From: JBBIQS01 sp037442205 | Lineage (GTDB): Bacteria > Myxococcota > Myxococcia > Myxococcales > UBA5297 | Length of the DNA stretch: 7,438 bases | Assembly: GCA_037442205.1 (NCBI GenBank) | Contig: JBBIQS010000162.1 | Location: 1-7,438, forward strand | Reading direction: 5' to 3' | Shown here: positions 7,177 through 7,438 of the stretch, one piece after another | Layout of the letters: every line of letters begins with the position of its first letter | Numbering within the stretch: the stretch's first letter is position 1 | Notes under the pieces: generated by a model | Databases searched by the model: none | What the model was told of the DNA's origin: nothing | The model's input: only the letters and a program-made list of their open reading frames with translations | Translations under genes and position numbers: made by a program

Positions 7177-7438
7177 ATGACGAACGGATCCGACGAAGGG
7201 ATGAGCTCCCCCCAGACCCCCCCAGCCCCACCCGCCGAGGCCGCCAGCCCGGCGCGGGAACCCGCGAGCCAGCCGGCTGCCGAAATGCAGCTGCGCAGCC
7301 CCGCTCCCGAGGCTCCGCAGGCTCCGGTGGCCGCTCCGGCCGCCAACGGCCAGAGCGCTCCGGCGCCGGGCTTCGGCGGCGGGCAGCCTCACGGCCACCC
7401 CCACCACGGCCAGGGCCAGCAGGGACAGCCGGGGCAGC
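7177..7438 (+). CDS. N-terminal part of an unidentified low-complexity protein (truncated)
   Basis: The reading frame is open from ATG 7177 to the window edge (87 codons plus one base), so the 3' end is missing. AGGA (7167-7170) lies 6 nt upstream, a good ribosome binding site; a second in-frame ATG at 7201 has its purine tract directly abutting and is less likely. Residues 1-60 are rich in Pro, Ala, Ser and Glu (SSPQTPPAPPAEAASPARE). From about residue 68 the sequence becomes Gly/His/Gln-rich (GFGGGQPHGHPHHGQGQQG). There is no signal peptide. Third positions are about 84% G or C, consistent with coding. Such disordered N-termini occur in front of several nucleic-acid-binding proteins of high-GC deltaproteobacteria, such as Rho or translation factors, but nothing visible here decides this. 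The long structured upstream region may be its leader. Confidence 0.65.
   Translation, partial: MTNGSDEGMSSPQTPPAPPAEAASPAREPASQPAAEMQLRSPAPEAPQAPVAAPAANGQSAPAPGFGGGQPHGHPHHGQGQQGQPGQ

Overview
This is a GC-rich (about 70% by eye) chromosomal window, most likely from a myxobacterium or close relative (Myxococcota, the former Deltaproteobacteria). The best evidence is the large Ser/Thr kinase, whose variant motifs (NVGGMAEVF nucleotide loop, HRDVSPQN catalytic loop, GILKGKFGYMSPEQ activation segment) are typical of myxobacterial kinases. Strong third-position GC bias in the real genes supports a high-GC genome. I see no transposase, integrase, CRISPR array, rRNA or tRNA.

Layout. (1) 1-1166, plus strand: a stem-loop that may close an unseen upstream gene, a TraB/PrgY-like protein of 243 aa, then cutA 29 nt downstream, probably one operon. 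(2) 1153-1440, minus strand: a small cysteine-rich zinc-ribbon protein that converges on cutA with a 14-nt overlap of coding ends. (3) 1441-1594: a divergent intergenic region with a long stem-loop and a sigma70-like promoter. (4) 1595-2224, plus strand: an exported protein of unknown function. (5) 2225-2499: intergenic region with a near-consensus sigma70 promoter. (6) 2500-5067, plus strand: a membrane Ser/Thr kinase of 855 aa with a disordered linker, one membrane segment and three PEGA-like repeats outside the membrane. (7) 5068-5382: convergent intergenic region with a perfect 12-bp inverted repeat just after the kinase stop. (8) 5383-6126, minus strand: a membrane-anchored DsbA-family thiol-disulfide oxidoreductase with a CPYC active site, read from a GTG start that fits its own promoter. 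(9) 6241-7176: nearly 1 kb with no convincing gene, whose right-hand third holds a run of strong inverted repeats. (10) 7177 to the window end, plus strand: the start of a Pro/Ala- then Gly/His/Gln-rich protein, cut off by the window.

The genes do not form one pathway. There is a cell-envelope theme (exported protein, transmembrane kinase with extracytoplasmic PEGA repeats, DsbA-like oxidoreductase) and a metal/zinc theme (CutA, cysteine-rich zinc-ribbon protein), but each transcription unit appears to be separately promoted. The least explained parts are the structured leader before the 7177 gene, the repeated Thr motifs in the kinase linker, the small double-cysteine-cluster protein and the exported protein.
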